This document shows positions 36,001 through 46,179 of a stretch of DNA of 64,000 nt, piece by piece. The DNA comes from Zoroaster sp. YZ-2022 (taxonomy: Eukaryota; Echinodermata; Asteroidea; Forcipulatida; Zoroasteridae): the NCBI GenBank assembly GCA_029582265.1, contig CM055833.1:28858288-28922287 (forward strand), read 5' to 3'. Position 1 is the stretch's first letter, and every line of letters starts with the position of its first letter. The notes beneath the pieces are model-generated. The model saw only the letters and a program-made list of their open reading frames with translations, was not told the origin of the DNA and made no database searches. The translations under genes were made by a program, and so were the position numbers.

Positions 36001-36350
36001 CACTCCACAAGACACTAATTACGGTTAAATCTGTACAATAACTTGTTCTTACAGATACAAAGTCTGGTACCCAACGTGAAAGGCACAGTCGTCATCCCAG
36101 CAAAGACGGTGTCCTCAAAAGTACTTTTGTTCCTAACGTAGGATGGGCATCACAGATGGTCTCCGGTGAGATCTGGGTCCAGTACAATGACGGCACGCAG
36201 ATTGTCGTCAAAGCTTCAGTCACGTCCGTCAAGTTCATCGACATGCAGGGTGAAGTTAAACGGTTCGGGCCGAATGACAAACTACCGGATTATGTCAAAT
36301 CAAAACTATCTCAGCTGTCCATGATTGTAGAGATGTTTGTTAATAAGTGA
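20859..36350 (+). CDS. PLK4: Polo-like kinase 4 (PLK4), complete, 18 coding exons
   Basis: PLK4 is the Ser/Thr kinase that starts centriole duplication. Exons: 20859-20903, 21811-21906, 22400-22495, 23614-23728, 24566-24678, 25013-25101, 26950-27046, 28306-28364, 28704-28780, 29525-29604, 30045-30304, 30489-30574, 31378-32312, 32528-32632, 32865-33120, 34780-35005, 35553-35770, 36055-36350. All introns are GT-AG and phases agree, giving 1082 residues (human is ~970). The kinase domain (about 16-275) has [12 protein letters not shown] (K46), HRD (139-141), DFG (159-161) and T175 in [16 protein letters not shown] degron lies at 297-302, then a long Ser-rich linker, polo boxes 1-2 and a C-terminal polo box 3. 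The start is chosen because [13 protein letters not shown] aligns with the known N-terminus. Confidence 0.97.
21579..21762. mobile_element. Foldback MITE in PLK4 intron 1
   Basis: Inverted arms of ~60 bp start TAATATGCGCCATGTTTTTG and include GGGCAAAATTGTTTATTTC on both sides, with a ~55-bp loop. A partial copy of one arm occurs at about 21095-21125 in the same intron. It lies 48 bp upstream of exon 2. Confidence 0.7.
21811..29604 (+). CDS. PLK4: PLK4 kinase-domain exons (2-10)
   Basis: Exons 2-10 encode the catalytic domain. The Gly-rich loop and VAIK Lys are in exon 2 and the alpha-C helix ([15 protein letters not shown]) in exon 3. Exon 4 holds the hinge ([11 protein letters not shown]) and exon 5 HRDLTLAN. 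Exon 6 holds DFG and the activation loop, exon 7 the [10 protein letters not shown] segment and SDVWSLGCM, and exons 8-10 the C-lobe ending VLDHPFM. All catalytic residues are present. The catalytic loop reads LTLAN, where many PLK4 proteins have LTLSN; the Asn needed for metal binding is kept. Confidence 0.95.
22072..22375. mobile_element. TTAA-flanked MITE, right end truncated (PLK4 intron 2)
   Basis: It starts TTAACCCTCCTACT and contains the body shared with 29222-29467 and 50998-51316 (CAACTGCCTGTTTTGACTG, GGCATTTTTGAC, CCTTGGCAAGTATAT). Its right TTAA end is missing. Confidence 0.7.
22496..23613. other. PLK4 intron 3, nothing recognised
   Basis: Non-coding sequence of mixed composition. 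A weak inverted similarity of GTGTACACACGCAATT-type and AACACGCATTCCGATTT-type sequence lies around 22765-22845. No gene or clear element is seen. Confidence 0.4.
23910..24480. repeat. Dispersed repeat interrupted by a SINE (PLK4 intron 4)
   Basis: The outer parts (23910-23980: CTAGCCCGAGGCTAGTGGTT; 24405-24480: CAGGACTACTAAAAAATATG) match, inverted, the uninterrupted repeat at 62600-62870. The SINE at 23985-24365 sits inside it. Confidence 0.6.
23985..24365 (-). mobile_element. tRNA-derived SINE with (ATT)n tail
   Basis: On the minus strand it has a tRNA-like head with a B box (GGGTTCGAATCCC) after a sequence like GAGCGGTTTAGTGCATCGGA. A conserved body contains CCTTGAGCAAGACACTTTAC and CTCCCCAGGGAGCTGAGATG, and the tail is (ATT)n. 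Copies lie at 35117-35470 (minus), 42428-42795 (plus) and 52432-52803 (plus). It is probably RNA polymerase III-type and mobilised by a LINE. Confidence 0.85.
25180..25395. mobile_element. TTAA-flanked MITE A (PLK4 intron 6)
   Basis: TTAA at 25176-25179 and 25396-25399; ends CCCTAACCACCCC and GGGGGTTAGGG. It shares its right TTAA with the next element. Confidence 0.7.
25400..25989. mobile_element. TTAA-flanked MITE B with 44-bp minisatellite core (PLK4 intron 6)
   Basis: TTAA at 25396-25399 and 25990-25993; ends CCCTAACCTTCCC and GGGAGTTAGGG. The right half (from about 25726) is about six copies of a 44-bp unit containing GGATTCAGGTTATGTGTAAG and CAAATGGGCCTAGGGAGTTA. The left half contains CCATGGTACATGTACATCCA. 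A longer sister copy is at 33753-34721. Confidence 0.85.
26284..26408. repeat. 11-bp minisatellite (ACCAACCTATC)n in PLK4 intron 6
   Basis: About ten to eleven copies of CTATCACCAAC with few changes. Confidence 0.9.
26480..26855. repeat. Dispersed repeat with ~57-bp tandem end (PLK4 intron 6)
   Basis: It opens with the CAAATCTCTCTTTGCCTCAA repeat shared with 12214, 33215 and 35885. It then repeats a ~57-bp unit (GGAGGTTCAGGGGGCTTTGT, CTCTAGACCAAAGGGA, CCCAGGCCTGCTACCCACA) about four times. Confidence 0.8.
27083..27306. mobile_element. Foldback MITE in PLK4 intron 7
   Basis: Inverted ends TTTGCAGTAACACCATGTGG and CCACATGGTGTTACTGCAAA, with further inverted similarity inside (AGTCTTCTCT / AGAGAAGACC). 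Non-coding. Confidence 0.7.
27660..28208. repeat. Repeat fragments in PLK4 intron 7
   Basis: The segment 27680-27790 matches, inverted, the repeat at 41290-41430 (GCGGTGACACCATGTGAAAT). The segment 27899-28208 matches the TTAA element at 43537-43913 (GAGGCCACTCCGATCCAC) and ends in AGGAGGGTTAA. Confidence 0.65.
29222..29467. mobile_element. TTAA-flanked MITE, left end truncated (PLK4 intron 9)
   Basis: Same family as 50998-51316; the right end AGTAGGAGGGTTAA is intact and the left terminus is missing. Confidence 0.65.
30045..32312 (+). CDS. PLK4: PLK4 degron and linker exons (11-13)
   Basis: Exon 11 opens [16 protein letters not shown]. DSGxxT is the phosphodegron that PLK4 autophosphorylates for SCF/beta-TrCP recognition (D297, S298, G299, T302). 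The rest of exons 11-13 (residues to 716) is His/Ser/Gln/charged, low-complexity linker of poor conservation. Near its end the sequence enters conserved polo box 1 territory ([15 protein letters not shown]). Exon 13 is the largest at 935 bp. Confidence 0.93.
30680..31205. repeat. 16-bp minisatellite (GACCGCTGCTACTACT)n in PLK4 intron 12
   Basis: About thirty-two copies of a 15-18-bp unit with internal C/T and CTG/CTA variation. The last third is the most uniform, with an exact 16-bp period at 31093, 31109 and 31125. Confidence 0.92.
32528..36350 (+). CDS. PLK4: PLK4 polo-box exons (14-18)
   Basis: Exons 14-16 encode the cryptic polo box (PB1-PB2): [51 protein letters not shown] and [13 protein letters not shown].. 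to [12 protein letters not shown]. This region dimerises and binds centriolar scaffold proteins (CEP152/CEP192 in vertebrates). Exon 17 is a Ser/Pro-rich spacer. Exon 18 encodes polo box 3, [19 protein letters not shown] to [17 protein letters not shown], used for localisation and relief of autoinhibition. The stop TGA is at 36348-36350. Confidence 0.95.
33215..33275. repeat. Short dispersed repeat in PLK4 intron 15
   Basis: A fragment of the family with core CAAATCTCTCTTTGCCTCAA; also at 12214, 26495 and 35885. Confidence 0.6.
33401..33643. mobile_element. Long hairpin MITE in PLK4 intron 15
   Basis: Arms of ~90 bp begin TATGTGACCCGACCGTAC and include ATGAGTCGGAAGTC and ACGGACACGTAAAC on both sides. 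The centre is two A-rich runs. TA at the ends suggests a Tc1/mariner-type MITE. Confidence 0.75.
33753..34721. mobile_element. TTAA-flanked MITE C with 44-bp minisatellite, expanded (PLK4 intron 15)
   Basis: TTAA at 33749-33752 and 34722-34725; ends CCCTAACCCTCCC and GGGAGTTAGGG. It has the same left half as 25400-25989, followed by about sixteen copies of the 44-bp unit. GTGTGG replaces GTTAGG in some units. It lies 54 bp upstream of exon 16. Confidence 0.88.
35117..35470 (-). mobile_element. tRNA-derived SINE with (ATT)n tail (PLK4 intron 16)
   Basis: Same family and orientation as 23985-24365: an (AAT)n tail on the left, then the conserved body, and on the right the B box (GATTCGAACCC on plus) and tRNA-like head. 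Confidence 0.8.
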
Positions 36351-37058
36351 GACCTCGCTGGTCTTGGTTTCCAAGGTGATGAGTAACCTGGAAGGAGCAA
36401 TGGCAGAGAGTCTTAATAACTTCATGATATTTAGCAGACATCTGTGCAAGACTTGACTTGATAGTTATATTGGACACAGCATAAATGCATACTTGAAGTT
36501 AAGTCATGTTTAACTTCCTGAAATGATGATTAAATCATTTATGTAGAAGTTGCCTGCAACTAGCCAACTGCTAGACAAAATTTCTATTAAATCTCTTGAA
36601 ATTATGATTAAATCATTTGTGTAGAAGGTACGTGCAACTACAAGAAAACCTTTCTATAGTTATTCAAAATAATGTTACTCAAATAACTCTTGGGTTTAAT
36701 GTAGGGGTGTTGGGATTTGTTTGCTACTCAAAACTTCTTTATTCTGGGTGCTGGAAATACAAGCATTTTTAAATAGTTAGAAAACTACAGAAGAATATTG
36801 GTATGATTAAACTTGCCATGAATTGTTCCTAGCTTAATGACAATTTATCAAATCAATGCTTTTGCTATTTCACTTTTATTTATTTTTTTATTCCGGACAC
36901 ATCTGATGTGGATCAACTGTGTGTTTATCAGAAATAGAATAATCCAAAGGAAACTTAGATAGGAATCGAACCAGAGACCTATTTAAATATTAGAGTAACT
37001 CTACTATAGGTGTTTTGATTTTGATTTCTACATGTACACCTTCAGGTGTAAACATAGA
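36351..37058 (+). other. PLK4 3' UTR and downstream flank
   Basis: A/T-rich non-coding sequence after the stop. Possible polyadenylation signals are scattered through it, and a clearer AATAAA lies further on near 38051. The true 3' end cannot be fixed. Confidence 0.4.
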
Positions 37059-37062
37059 TTAA

Positions 37063-37792
37063 AGGGGCAGTATCATCATGATCAACAGGACATGGAATCG
37101 GAGTGCTAGTTTTAGATAATCTCAGTGACTGACAATAATATCCCACATGATAAGGTCATATGTGACTGGCTCTGGCAAAACCCTAAACTTGGACCTAATT
37201 TTCAAAAGTGACCTCCCAAATTTATCGTGAAAATTAACAATGTTCCCAACAACGTTTCAGGATTTTTCTTTTTCCATCAAAATCTAGAGAAAATGCTCTA
37301 TATGGTGACATGAAAACTGGTCCCTCAAACTGGTCCCTGGGGTCAGTTTTTGACCTTTTCATGGCTGTTACGCATTATGGTAAATGCCGAGGGGACTGTA
37401 CTCAAGTTCCCTCAGCCTTATGTTCCCTCAGCCCTATGTTCCCTCATCCCAAAATAGACCCTATGTTCCCTCAGCCCTATGTTCCCTCATCCCAAAATAG
37501 ACCCTATGTTCCCTATGTTACATAGGGTCTATTTTGGGATGAGGAACATAGGGTTGAGGGAACATAGGGTTGAGGGAACATAGGGCCTAATTTTGATATA
37601 AAAAAATGTTAGGCATTGAGGGAACAGGGCTGAGGGAACATAGGGCTGAGGGAACATAGGCATGACCCCATGCCGAGAAGTTTCGGGTTTTTCCATGAGC
37701 CAGTAATTTTCAGTCGCTGTGTTCATTTTAAACAAGGACACCGATTCCAAGCCTTGTTGAAAGTGTACTCTGATCGTGACGATACTGACACT
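37063..37792. mobile_element. TTAA-flanked MITE split by an inverted-array insertion
   Basis: TTAA at 37059-37062 and 37793-37796. The left half (AGGGGCAGTATCATCATGATC..) and right half (..GATCGTGACGATACTGACACT) match the complete copies at 60414-60629 and 44087-44290. Between them lies ~500 bp, including inverted arrays of CCCTATGTTCCCTCAG at 37399-37525 and its reverse complement at 37525-37660. Confidence 0.65.
37399..37662. repeat. Inverted tandem arrays of TATGTTCCCTCAGCCC
   Basis: The left array uses CCCTATGTTCCCTCAG and CATCCCAAAATAGA; the right array is the reverse complement (CTGAGGGAACATAGGG, TCTATTTTGGGATGAGG). Together they can form one long hairpin. Confidence 0.8.
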
Positions 37793-37796
37793 TTAA

Positions 37797-39600
37797 TCTA
37801 AAACTTTCTTGATTTTTGAACAACACTAACTGAAAAAATATAGATTAATCAAAGATAATGATAACTTACAATTGAGAGAAAGTTCTGTATTTTGTATCAT
37901 GAAGTTTGTTTTTATAGCAATTAAAGATTTTATTTGTAAAATAGAAATATATAGGTTTCAATATAATATTAAATGATATATGTACATTGTATATGCTGTA
38001 TTAAAATATACATATATGAACTTCATAATCCGTGTACAAAACAATGTTTGAATAAACAACTTATGATATTAGTAATCCCTCATCAATGTTGTTATAATAA
38101 TTAAAGGGATTAAAAATAAATTTGAAACCATTCTTTGTGAGTCTCTTTATTATTAATTTTTGAATAAAAGTTTGAAAAAATAATGGTGAAGCTTTTTCAA
38201 GTCCATATACTGATCCGATATAGACCAACTACAGAAACACTTCATTTAAACGAATATTAATCTTCATTTATTTGGTGCGTTAGGCATCAAAGCACCTTAC
38301 ATCATTAAGTTATATTACTGAATTGAAAATTTTTACTGATCTGTCGAAAACAATGGCGAATCGTATTCAATACGGACAAATGCCAAGCAGAATAATACTC
38401 TTGAAAACATGTTGGGTCAGTTTTACTAAACTAGAAATTGTAATTCTTAAGGCATTAAGTTGATACATTAACCCAAATCACCCTAGGTATTCTGGCTAGG
38501 AACATTCCTGAATCCTCCAAAATCTATCAGTGCACTTTTGGAAACATGCCATCGTCAAAATTAAAATGCACCATGCATTTTCGTTGATCTTTCATATTCA
38601 GCACTTATGGCCTGTACTTCTTGCCAGGTAGTAATTTTGCCCCATTTGAAGAGTTGAAAGTACCAGTTTCCAACAGTGCTGAATTTTTCCAAAAGTGCGC
38701 CCCTTGGAGGATTTTGATGGATTTGGGGTGGTTTAGGGTTAAGTTATAAACCTGTGGAAGTTTCAGAACAATAAGAAGTTAAAGCCATAGAAAGGTGTGA
38801 TAAAACATTCACAATGTTTTAATACAGAAAACACATTTTTTTGAAAATGTCCATATTTTGTTGTGGTTTCTCTCACATGCGAGTACTTCAGAGAATTATT
38901 TTTCAGGATGATTGTATGCATACCCTTATACTTGGTAACCTTACTTCACATCAAGTTAGCTTATATTTTATTTAAGAATACACATGTAATCTCCATCAAT
39001 TCCATGCAAGTATGCCACAAGAACAAATGTTTATTGCAAGGGATTAATTCTTCCTATATAATATACTTACCATCAGATGGTTCGAGCAGGGTACATACTA
39101 CCTGTTCATTATCATTTTGATGAAAAACATGCTATTTACACAGTTTTGATGTGATTTTTGTTATTGCTAAGAATTTTCTGAAATTATCATGTATTTCCTA
39201 ATTAATAACAACGCATTCTTGTTTAAATTTAATACAAATTCTTGATAACATTCTTTAAAATAAAAAGGCAGTCAAATGTCGATTGTGCGAGAAAGCGTCA
39301 ATAGACTGAGAGAGATTAATAATCTGAAACAAGAGAACACACAACCACCGGACCACCCAATACATTGAGCGCACATCTAATGTATATAAATGTCAATTTT
39401 CTTAAGTATTTTATTCCATGGTTCCAAATATTTTATACGTTCAGTCTCCGTTTTAATATCCATTTTTGAATACTATTTTTGACTACTATTTCTGTATGTT
39501 AGAAAGTAATTTATACACATATAATGAAGTCAGAAAAGCATTTTAATCCAATGTTTATATGTTTACTGGCTAAAATTGTGCAACATTTCGGGTAAACTTA
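37797..39600. other. Intergenic, A/T-rich; one TTAA MITE at 38472-38738
   Basis: TTAA at 38468-38471 and 38739-38742 flanks a segment starting CCCAAATCACCC and ending GGTGGTTTAGGG, with inverted AATCCTCCAAAATC / GGAGGATTTTGATGG inside. Nothing else is recognised. Confidence 0.5.
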
Positions 39601-39639
39601 ACCATGCATACTTTCTGAATATATTAAACTTTGACCTAA

Positions 39640-39760
39640 TACGTTCTACCAATCATTAGGGACAGTTGCGATTCAGACGTTCTTATTGGCTGAGCGCTTG
39701 ACCCGCCCACTGGAAACATTTGGGTCGAATATTCAAACCCGTATACTGCGATCACTGTAC
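39640..39760 (+). promoter_or_regulatory. KIF4 promoter with G2/M-type CCAAT and CHR elements
   Basis: A CCAAT box at 39649-39653 and an inverted CCAAT (ATTGG) at 39685-39689 lie ~36 bp apart. They are followed at 39732-39737 by TTCAAA, the reverse complement of the CHR core TTTGAA. Paired CCAAT boxes plus a CHR is the known signature of NF-Y/MuvB-controlled G2/M genes. No TATA box. Function is inferred. Confidence 0.45.
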
Positions 39761-39957
39761 TAGTTTGTACATGTTCGATTCAGTGGATTTGCATAGGCCT
39801 GTAGCTGTGATAAGTATTAATACTAATACTTTGAGTAATACTAATAGCATGGAGTCTGTTTCCTTCCTCCATGGTAATAGTAAGCACAGAAAATAACGTT
39901 AGATGAAAATAAACACGTTATGCCAGAAATTTTGGGTTGAAAGATTTGTCGTTCAAG
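39760..39957 (+). other. KIF4: Probable non-coding first exon of KIF4
   Basis: A candidate 5' UTR exon ends at GTTCAAG/GTAGGAAC (donor at 39958). The first coding exon is preceded by an acceptor at 40782-40783 (TTACTTCAG), so an upstream non-coding exon is needed. The start is approximate. Confidence 0.35.
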
Positions 39958-40802
39958 GTAGGAACTTAGCTGAGACCATCATGATTGTACTGAAAATAGT
40001 GAAATAGTAACGTTGTTAAGACATGATATAACGGATGTTATTAGGCCTATTGTTTTTATAAATTTAATCCTGTTATTGTGTTAAAGTGTTATCAATGTTA
40101 GCAGCGTTGCTGTTGAACCAATTTCGTGAAATATTGTGCAGATTTGTCATGGTTTGCTGAGCCAGTTAAATCGTCGTTTAAGATTGGTTACTTTTTGTAG
40201 TCTTAGTACTGGGGGTAGGCCTAGTAGCTAACGACAACGTTGATCATACCATTGATTTGTTTATTTATTTAATTATTTAAATTATCTTGGGATTTTTTTA
40301 TATTTTTATAACTAACAGTAACAGTAGTAACATGACCAACTTTATGTCATTAACATTAACGTTACTTGACTTTGATGCCTAACATTAGCGTATGTTACTT
40401 TTTTGATTTATTAACTTTATTTGCTTAAGTTAAGTTAATTTTTGGGGGATGTGAGATTTGTTGTCCTTCCTCCATGGTTGATGTCTCAACTCTCATCACT
40501 ATCTTGCACCTGCTTTAAGTTAACATTGAAACAAACTGATAATAGTGATAGACCTTTGTCTGACGGATGTTATCTGACACCACTGAACAGTATATTAGGG
40601 GCCTACAGTAACAAACTCAACAGCTGTAAATTTTGGTTCAGCAATCATGGAGCGAGCAGAGATTCCAAACATGCCAAACCTATCACATTTTGCAGTTTGA
40701 TTTCCGCCGATTCTCCCTCAATCATTTTTCTACATTGATTTTTCTATTTACTTATGTTGATGATCAATCCCTGATTACTTCAGAAACTGGAAATATAATC
40801 AC

Positions 40803-43800
40803 ATGATGCCAGAGGAGTCAGCAGATAAAGACATCCCAGTCCGTGTTGCCCTGCGATGCCGACTACTCGTTCCCAAGGAGAAAGCCGAGGGTTGCCAGAC
40901 ATGCGTACAGTTCATCCCAAATGAACCGCAAATTGTGCTTGGGAAGAACAAAGCTTTCACTTTCGACTATGTGTTTGGATCTGACACAAAGCAGGATACG
41001 GTGTACACATCGGCTGTGGCACCCCTGGTGGAGGGAATATTCACTGGTGAGTCGGTCAATCCTTTACAATGTTCGCACAATAACAAACATTTGGTAACCC
41101 TTAAATCTCCCGTACTGAATCCATAATGACATCTTTTGGAAATATGTATGTACCTAGACTTCATGATGTTTGTATACTGTAATTGTATAGGATCCTAGTC
41201 TCCACAGTTCCCGCCTGCACGCCTCAATGAACTAATCCTCCAGCATCCTGTCATCGCATAATCCTCCAGCAGCCTACTTAAGCAGCAGCATTTCCCAGAG
41301 TCCGGCATTCTCCTGAGGACGATCAGAGAATACTGATCGAAACATCGAGTTGTACCTCCAGTTCTTTTCAGAACTAATTATTACTCAATTGAATTTCACA
41401 TGGTGTCACCGCAATTAGTCTTACTTACTGTAATTGTTGTAAATGTTTTTCCCTTACAGTTAATGTTATGTTACAATTGCTTTTCCATAATTTATTTTGT
41501 ATGTTGCAATGTGGAAATAAATGTGAAATTGAATTGAATTGAATTGAAATTTGTCTTAACTCTTATTTGACCGATTTTTTTTTAATTTATTTTTTTAAAT
41601 TTAACTTGAACAGAATGGATAAATAACTGAATACTGTTTGAGAAAAACCTAGTGTTAGATTCCATATTTGTTTTGACATGTAGAGTTTACAGGCTCAACT
41701 TCTGGCATTATGTTGATTTCTCGACAGGTTACAATGCTACCGTCCTGGCTTACGGTCAGACAGGATCAGGAAAGACATACTCCATGGGTAGTGGATACAA
41801 CCTGGCAGACGAAGAGACCATGGGAATCATACCAAGGGTTATTACAAAACTCTTTGAGGGGATCGACCAGAGAACAGACACAGAATTTCTCTTGAAATGT
41901 ACCTACCTAGAGGTAAGAGTACTCTTAGTATAACCCAGGATTTGGAAATAGGGCGCCCAAATTACTTATTCTTTGAAAAAAAAAGATGTCCAAAAATGTT
42001 GTTTTGCAAATAAAACAGGGTGTCCATTTAATAGCAAACAGGGTATCTAAAAGACACCCAAAGGTATTGCTGGCTAATACTTTGGTCAGTATTACACAGT
42101 GGAAAAGTTAATGACCGATGTCTGTAATTATTTCCTCAGATTCACAAAGAGGACATCAATGACCTATTGAACACATCCCTGAAGAAGGAGAACCTAGTCG
42201 TGAGAGAGGATCCAGAGGGAGGAATTAGGGTGAGCTTCTACACGATTGGGCCAATTTCATAGAGCTGGTAAACGGGGGGAAAAAATGCTTACCAGAAAAA
42301 TTTGCTTAGCAAGTTTTATTGGTTTCTACCTAAAGTTCCATAAAAAAGGTGTGACATTTGGCTGGTATTCTGTTTTATAATGCTTACTGGAAACATTCTC
42401 TGCTTAGCAGCTCTATGAATCTGGCTCCTGCTTATGGTCGAGCAGTTTAGTGCATCGGATTTGTGTTCTGATGGCTGAGTCGTAAAAATGTGGGTTCGAA
42501 TCCCAACCGCGACCATGGTGCTTGTGTCCTTGAGCAAGACACTTTACCGTAATTGCTTCTCTCCATCCAGGGGTAAATGGGTACCTGTGAGGGCAGAGTT
42601 GGTTATTGTGTTTGATTAGCCCTATATGCGCTGTAATGGCAGCAATTGAGCTGTATACTCCCCAGGGAGCTGAGATGGTTTCAGGAATGATTTATGAGCC
42701 TGGTGAGCAGGGGTAATAATATAATGCGTCTTGAGCACCAGTTTGGTGGACACGTGCACTATATAAGTCCACATTATTATTATTATTATTTATTATTATC
42801 AATGATTGTTTACTCACAATCACTGCTTATCATTTTCAGTAGTCTTGTTCCACATTTTATGGTAAAAAAAAATACAATCGCATATTTTTAATTTAATTTT
42901 TTTTTTTCAGAACAAAAAAAAAAAACATTTTCTGGATTCATTTAATTTACCAACAAAGTATTTGATGGTAACATTGTAGATAATATAATTGGGATATGTT
43001 TGTGACACCAGATAGTAGCAGATATGCTGGTTCTCTTCCATTGATCTCGATTTCGTTCGCATCAGTAGGGCTAATGCTGCCTACCTTCTCAAATAGCTCA
43101 AATGATTCCGATCAATCAGATTATTATAAACAGCTGCCCAAAGGCAGGTTCGTATGCAAAGCGAAATTTGGCGTCAAAACCTTCAAGATTCACAAGAATG
43201 ATTCGTAAAAGTTTCATCTTCTGAGAATCATTCACCGCAAATGTATGACATATAAATTTGGTTCACATTCGCAAAAAGTATGAACCGGTTATAATGCAAT
43301 ATTTCCTTGTATTTGTCTCTCCAAGGTGTCTGGCCTTTCAGAGATAGCCATAAGAAATGCATCGGATTTAGAGCAGTGTCTGGAGCAGGGTGCCGTGGGC
43401 AGAACGACTGCCTCCACAGCCATGAATTCCACATCTAGTCGCTCTCATGCTATATTCACCATCAACATTGAGATGAAGAAAAAAGATGATAGGTATGTAG
43501 GCTATTGCTCATCAAAGTCACCTGCAGATTGTTTAACCCTCCTACACATGGAGGCCACTCCGATCCACACATTTCTGTTCTTGAGCAACTTTCAGTACAT
43601 ACATGTACAAGACTGCTGTCCAAAATCAACTGTGTGCCACCCCCAAGGCCACTGTAAATGTTTGAACATATTATTAGGGCCTGCAATGTATCGATGGGAG
43701 ACCACTTTACCCTGTAATCTCGGTGGTGTGACAGAGCACAGAAGGGTAACCATAGGAGGCCACTGGCAACAGCTAATGGCTTGGAGTGGCCTGAATGGGT

Positions 43801-45828
43801 TGTTTCAAAAATTGCACTGATTGTAGGAGTGGTGTGACAGTGCACAGAAGGGTAACCATAGGAGGCCACTGGCAACAGCTAATGGCTTGGAGTGACCTGA
43901 ATGGGTTGTAGGGTTAATAATTGATTCTTAATGTACAACATTGGTAATTAGTTGATTACCAAATAACGATTCTCCGTAAGCTAACTTGATATGTAGTTAG
44001 TGTCTTGCAAGATACTAACTAGTCCATTGTTACACATTCCTGAATAAGAAAAGATTTTTGGACTTTTAAGGATAACAGACATTTAAAGGCCCAATTATAT
44101 CGTCACGATCAACATGGCATGGAATCGGAGTGCTTGTTTTAGATTTACTCGGTGAATGAAAATAATACCCCACATGATAAGGTCATATTAACGTTGCTGC
44201 TGCGTAAATGAGCCAGTAATTTTCAGTCACTGTGTTCATCTTAAACTAGCCCTGTTGAATGTCTGCTCTGATCTTGAAGACAGTGTCCCTTTAAACCACA
44301 TGTACAACATAGATTTTTGACAATTTGCCAAAAATCTAAAACCTGTTGTGAAAGACTTAATATTTTATTGCACCTATTAAAATGTTCTCATTTGGCCAAA
44401 TAGGTGATTAATAATTAATTTGTTTTCTTTCTTGTAGTGATAACTACTGCCATTCTAAGTTCCATTTGGTTGACCTCGCTGGATCTGAGAGAATCAAGAA
44501 GACCCGAGCAGAGGGTGAAAGGTTAAAAGAAGGTGAATATTTTCCTATATGTACTCGAGATTAATAAGCAGCCAATAATAAGCAACAGAAGAAAAAAACA
44601 ACGGAAAAAAACCACAGAAATCATTTCTACTTTTAAAGCAAGAATTCCAATCAGTGGTAAAACCAGTTTATCGAGTGCTACATTATCAAATCGGTTGCTG
44701 TCATCGGTCACAACAATATTGTTGTAATTTTGTTCAGGAATAAACATCAACAGAGGCCTTTTAGCTCTTGGGAATGTGATCAGCGCCCTCGGTGACGAGA
44801 ACGGAAGGAGGGGTCATATACCTTACAGAGACTCGAAGCTGACCAGATTATTACAAGGTAAGAAAATATGACGCTCATTCTAACGCAGAATTTAGGCAAA
44901 GAGTACACTTTCCTAAATTTGATGGAAGATTGATACCATCCAAGCTGTACACTAAGTAAGTTTCAAGTAAGACTTGTAGCTTTGCATGGTGAAAAGGATA
45001 AGTGAAGACTGTTTGAGGTGACACCATGTAGTAAGATTTGTAGCTTTGCATGGTGAAAAGGATAAGTGAAGACTGTATGAGGTGACACCATGTAGTAAGA
45101 TTTGTAGCTTTGCATGGTGAAAAGGATAAGTGAAGACTGTATGAGGTGACACCATGTAGTAAGATTTGTAGCTTTGCATGGTGAAAAGGATAAGTGAAGA
45201 CTGTTTGCGGTGACACCATGTAGTAAGAATTGTAGCTTTGCATGGTGAAAAGGATAAGTGAAGACTGTTTGCGGTGACACCATGTAGTAAGATTTGTAGC
45301 TTTGCATGGTGAAAAGGATAAGTGAAGACTGTTTGCGGTGACACCATGTAGAAATTCTCTTTTGAGTAGTAAATAGTTCTGAAAAGATCTGGTTGTTTAC
45401 AACTCAACGTTTTGATCAATATGCTCACTGATTATCAGTAAAGTTTCACATTACAGTTTGGTAATTTTGTTACTCTTTACTTACCAATTATATCTTAGAA
45501 TTTATAGAAAAATGTAAAATCTGAACTCAAAAATCAATGACATTGTTGTGAGATGGTAATGTATTAAATCTTGAGCTAATCCGTCAGGAAGTCCTGTAAT
45601 TGCAGACCTATGTATTTATCGTAACAAACTTGTACCAAATGTTCACATGTAGATGCTCTCGGTGGTAACAGCCAAACCCTGATGTTAGCTTGTATCAGCC
45701 CAGCCGACTCAAACATGGAGGAGACGTTGAACACGCTGAGATACGCTGACAGAGCCAGACAAATCAAGAACAAACCCGTCGTCAACAGAGATCCTCAGTT
45801 GGCTGAATTGTCTAAACTCAGACAACAG
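40803..45828 (+). CDS. KIF4: KIF4 motor domain exons (1-7)
   Basis: Exons 1-7 give residues 1 to ~359: nucleotide-binding P-loop, switch I, switch II, the microtubule-binding [11 protein letters not shown] and the C-terminal [19 protein letters not shown] with start of the neck. Exon 1 reads [11 protein letters not shown], with Leu where kinesins normally have Pro in the RxRP motif. The rest of the motor has the expected residues, so it is very likely active. Confidence 0.95.
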
Positions 45829-46147
45829 GTAAGTAAATTAAAAACAAATATTCCATTATATACGCGACTCTGTCAGTTAGCTTTGTAAACTTTATCAAGT
45901 AAATGAGAGTGTAAGTGGTTTTTGTTGTTGTTGTAATATTGACATATCTGTAATATTGACCCTGTAATTTTTACTCATACAAGATACTCTTTGAAAAAGA
46001 CTGGTAGGGCCACTATAGAATTTATGAGAGTAGTCTTAAAGACTATTCTCATTGCATTTATTCTACAGGTTCTTAATTTATCTTCAAGTAATATGTATAT
46101 TAATTAACCCTAACCACCCCAAACCTATCAAACTCCAACAGCTGGTT

Positions 46148-46179
<32 letters not shown>

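Noticed and set aside
44875..45428. Minus-strand frames of 114-158 codons
   Set aside because: By-products of a 64-bp tandem repeat.
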